Shown here: positions 5,464 to 5,868 of the stretch, one piece after another
Position numbering within the stretch: the first letter of the stretch is position 1
Layout: the number at the start of each line of letters is the position of its first letter
Made by a program: the position numbers and the translations under genes
Notes under the pieces: model-generated
Database searches by the model: none
Seen by the model: only the letters and a program-made list of their open reading frames with translations
Told to the model about the DNA's origin: nothing
Source of the DNA: Legionellaceae bacterium
Lineage (GTDB): Bacteria; Pseudomonadota; Gammaproteobacteria; Legionellales; Legionellaceae
Length of the DNA stretch: 5,868 nt
NCBI GenBank assembly: GCA_947473535.1
Contig: CANJFK010000089.1
Span: 1-5,868 of the forward strand
Direction of reading: 5' to 3'

Positions 5464-5868
5464 ATGAGTGATTATTTGTCCGATGAGGATAAAGAACTGT
5501 TTCGCCAAAACATGCGGACTGTAAAACCATTAAAAAATAATACGAAACGTGAACCCATCGCTAAAACACCACCAAAACCTGCTCGCGTTCCAGCTACGCG
5601 CTCCTCAATACCAAATCAGATCAGGGATCCCAACAGGCAAACACCTGACTATTACCTATCTGACTATACAAACGAGGTTGTCCGCGCTGACTCTACCTTG
5701 TCATTTAGCAGCCAAAGCATCCCCAGCAAGCGCATGAAACAATTAAAGAACGGCCAAATTCCTTTGGAGGCACGTCTTGATTTACATGGTTTAAAACCTG
5801 ATGCCGCTCGAGAATCATTGTGTCGATTTATAGATAATCAGACCCAGATCGAACATCGGTGTTTATTA
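5464..5868 (+). CDS. Smr-domain protein (SmrA/SmrB-like endonuclease), C-terminus beyond the window
   Basis: The open frame from ATG 5464 runs 135 codons to the window edge without a stop. The N-terminus MSDYLSDEDKELFRQNM resembles the starts of the E. coli SmrA and SmrB proteins (a D/E-D-x-x-L-F-R-x-x-M helix), followed by VKPLK as in SmrA. Residues 20-95 are a basic, proline-rich linker of low complexity. The Smr domain begins near 100 with the hallmark LDLHG at 105-109 and the helix KPDAARESLCRFI. The second hallmark, the HGKG/HGxG motif, would lie just past the edge.

Smr proteins are nucleases; in E. coli, SmrB cuts mRNA at collided ribosomes. The full protein is probably about 180-190 aa. 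The ribosome binding site is weak (GAG at 5457-5459, 4 nt from the start). It is transcribed divergently from the aminomutase operon, and a functional link with it is not implied. Confidence 0.9.
   Translation, partial: MSDYLSDEDKELFRQNMRTVKPLKNNTKREPIAKTPPKPARVPATRSSIPNQIRDPNRQTPDYYLSDYTNEVVRADSTLSFSSQSIPSKRMKQLKNGQIPLEARLDLHGLKPDAARESLCRFIDNQTQIEHRCLL

Noticed and set aside
5624..5631. Second copy of GGGATCCC, also found at 5330-5337
   Set aside because: An 8-bp palindrome inside the coding region, without the flanking symmetry of the first copy; most likely chance.
5549..5737. Plus-strand frame inside the Smr gene
   Set aside because: It is out of frame with the 135-codon Smr reading frame, which has the LDLHG motif and a promoter.
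1..5868. tRNA, rRNA, CRISPR arrays, toxin-antitoxin or phage genes
   Set aside because: No tRNA-like cloverleaf, repeat-spacer pattern or matching protein was found on either strand by reading.

Overview
The window reads as a gammaproteobacterial chromosome segment with moderately AT-rich base composition. The Smr-domain gene at the right edge has the N-terminal layout of the E. coli SmrA/SmrB proteins, and the half-size ABC exporter and IS21-type element fit the same group. An intracellular or Legionella-like gammaproteobacterium is possible, but that is a guess from overall flavour and not from a diagnostic marker.

Layout, left to right. Positions 1-147 are the end of an IS21-family insertion sequence, including the first 13 codons of its transposase gene istA running leftward off the window. 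The element sits inside a half-size ABC exporter gene (148-1250, minus strand), which it cuts just before the Walker A motif. The exporter also carries an in-frame TAA and a one-base frameshift, so it is a pseudogene. Positions 1328-5300 hold four tightly packed minus-strand genes, in transcription order: a KamA-family radical SAM aminomutase (5300-3900), two different D-Ala-D-Ala-ligase-like ATP-grasp ligases (3892-2885 and 2901-1825) and a GNAT N-acetyltransferase (1828-1328). Gaps are 7 nt or less, or the genes overlap, so they almost certainly form one operon. A 163-bp divergent promoter region follows, and then a plus-strand gene for an Smr-domain protein that runs off the right edge (5464-5868+).

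Working model (inference): the aminomutase keeps the residues known to bind iron-sulphur/SAM, PLP and the lysine side chain, so it probably makes beta-lysine or a close beta-amino acid. The two ATP-grasp enzymes would then form amide bonds to it, and the GNAT would acetylate an intermediate, the product or a toxic form of it. Together this looks like a compact, NRPS-independent pathway for a small beta-amino-acid peptide or amide of unknown identity. The decayed exporter 77 bp downstream on the same strand may once have exported the product. This operon is the most interesting item in the window.
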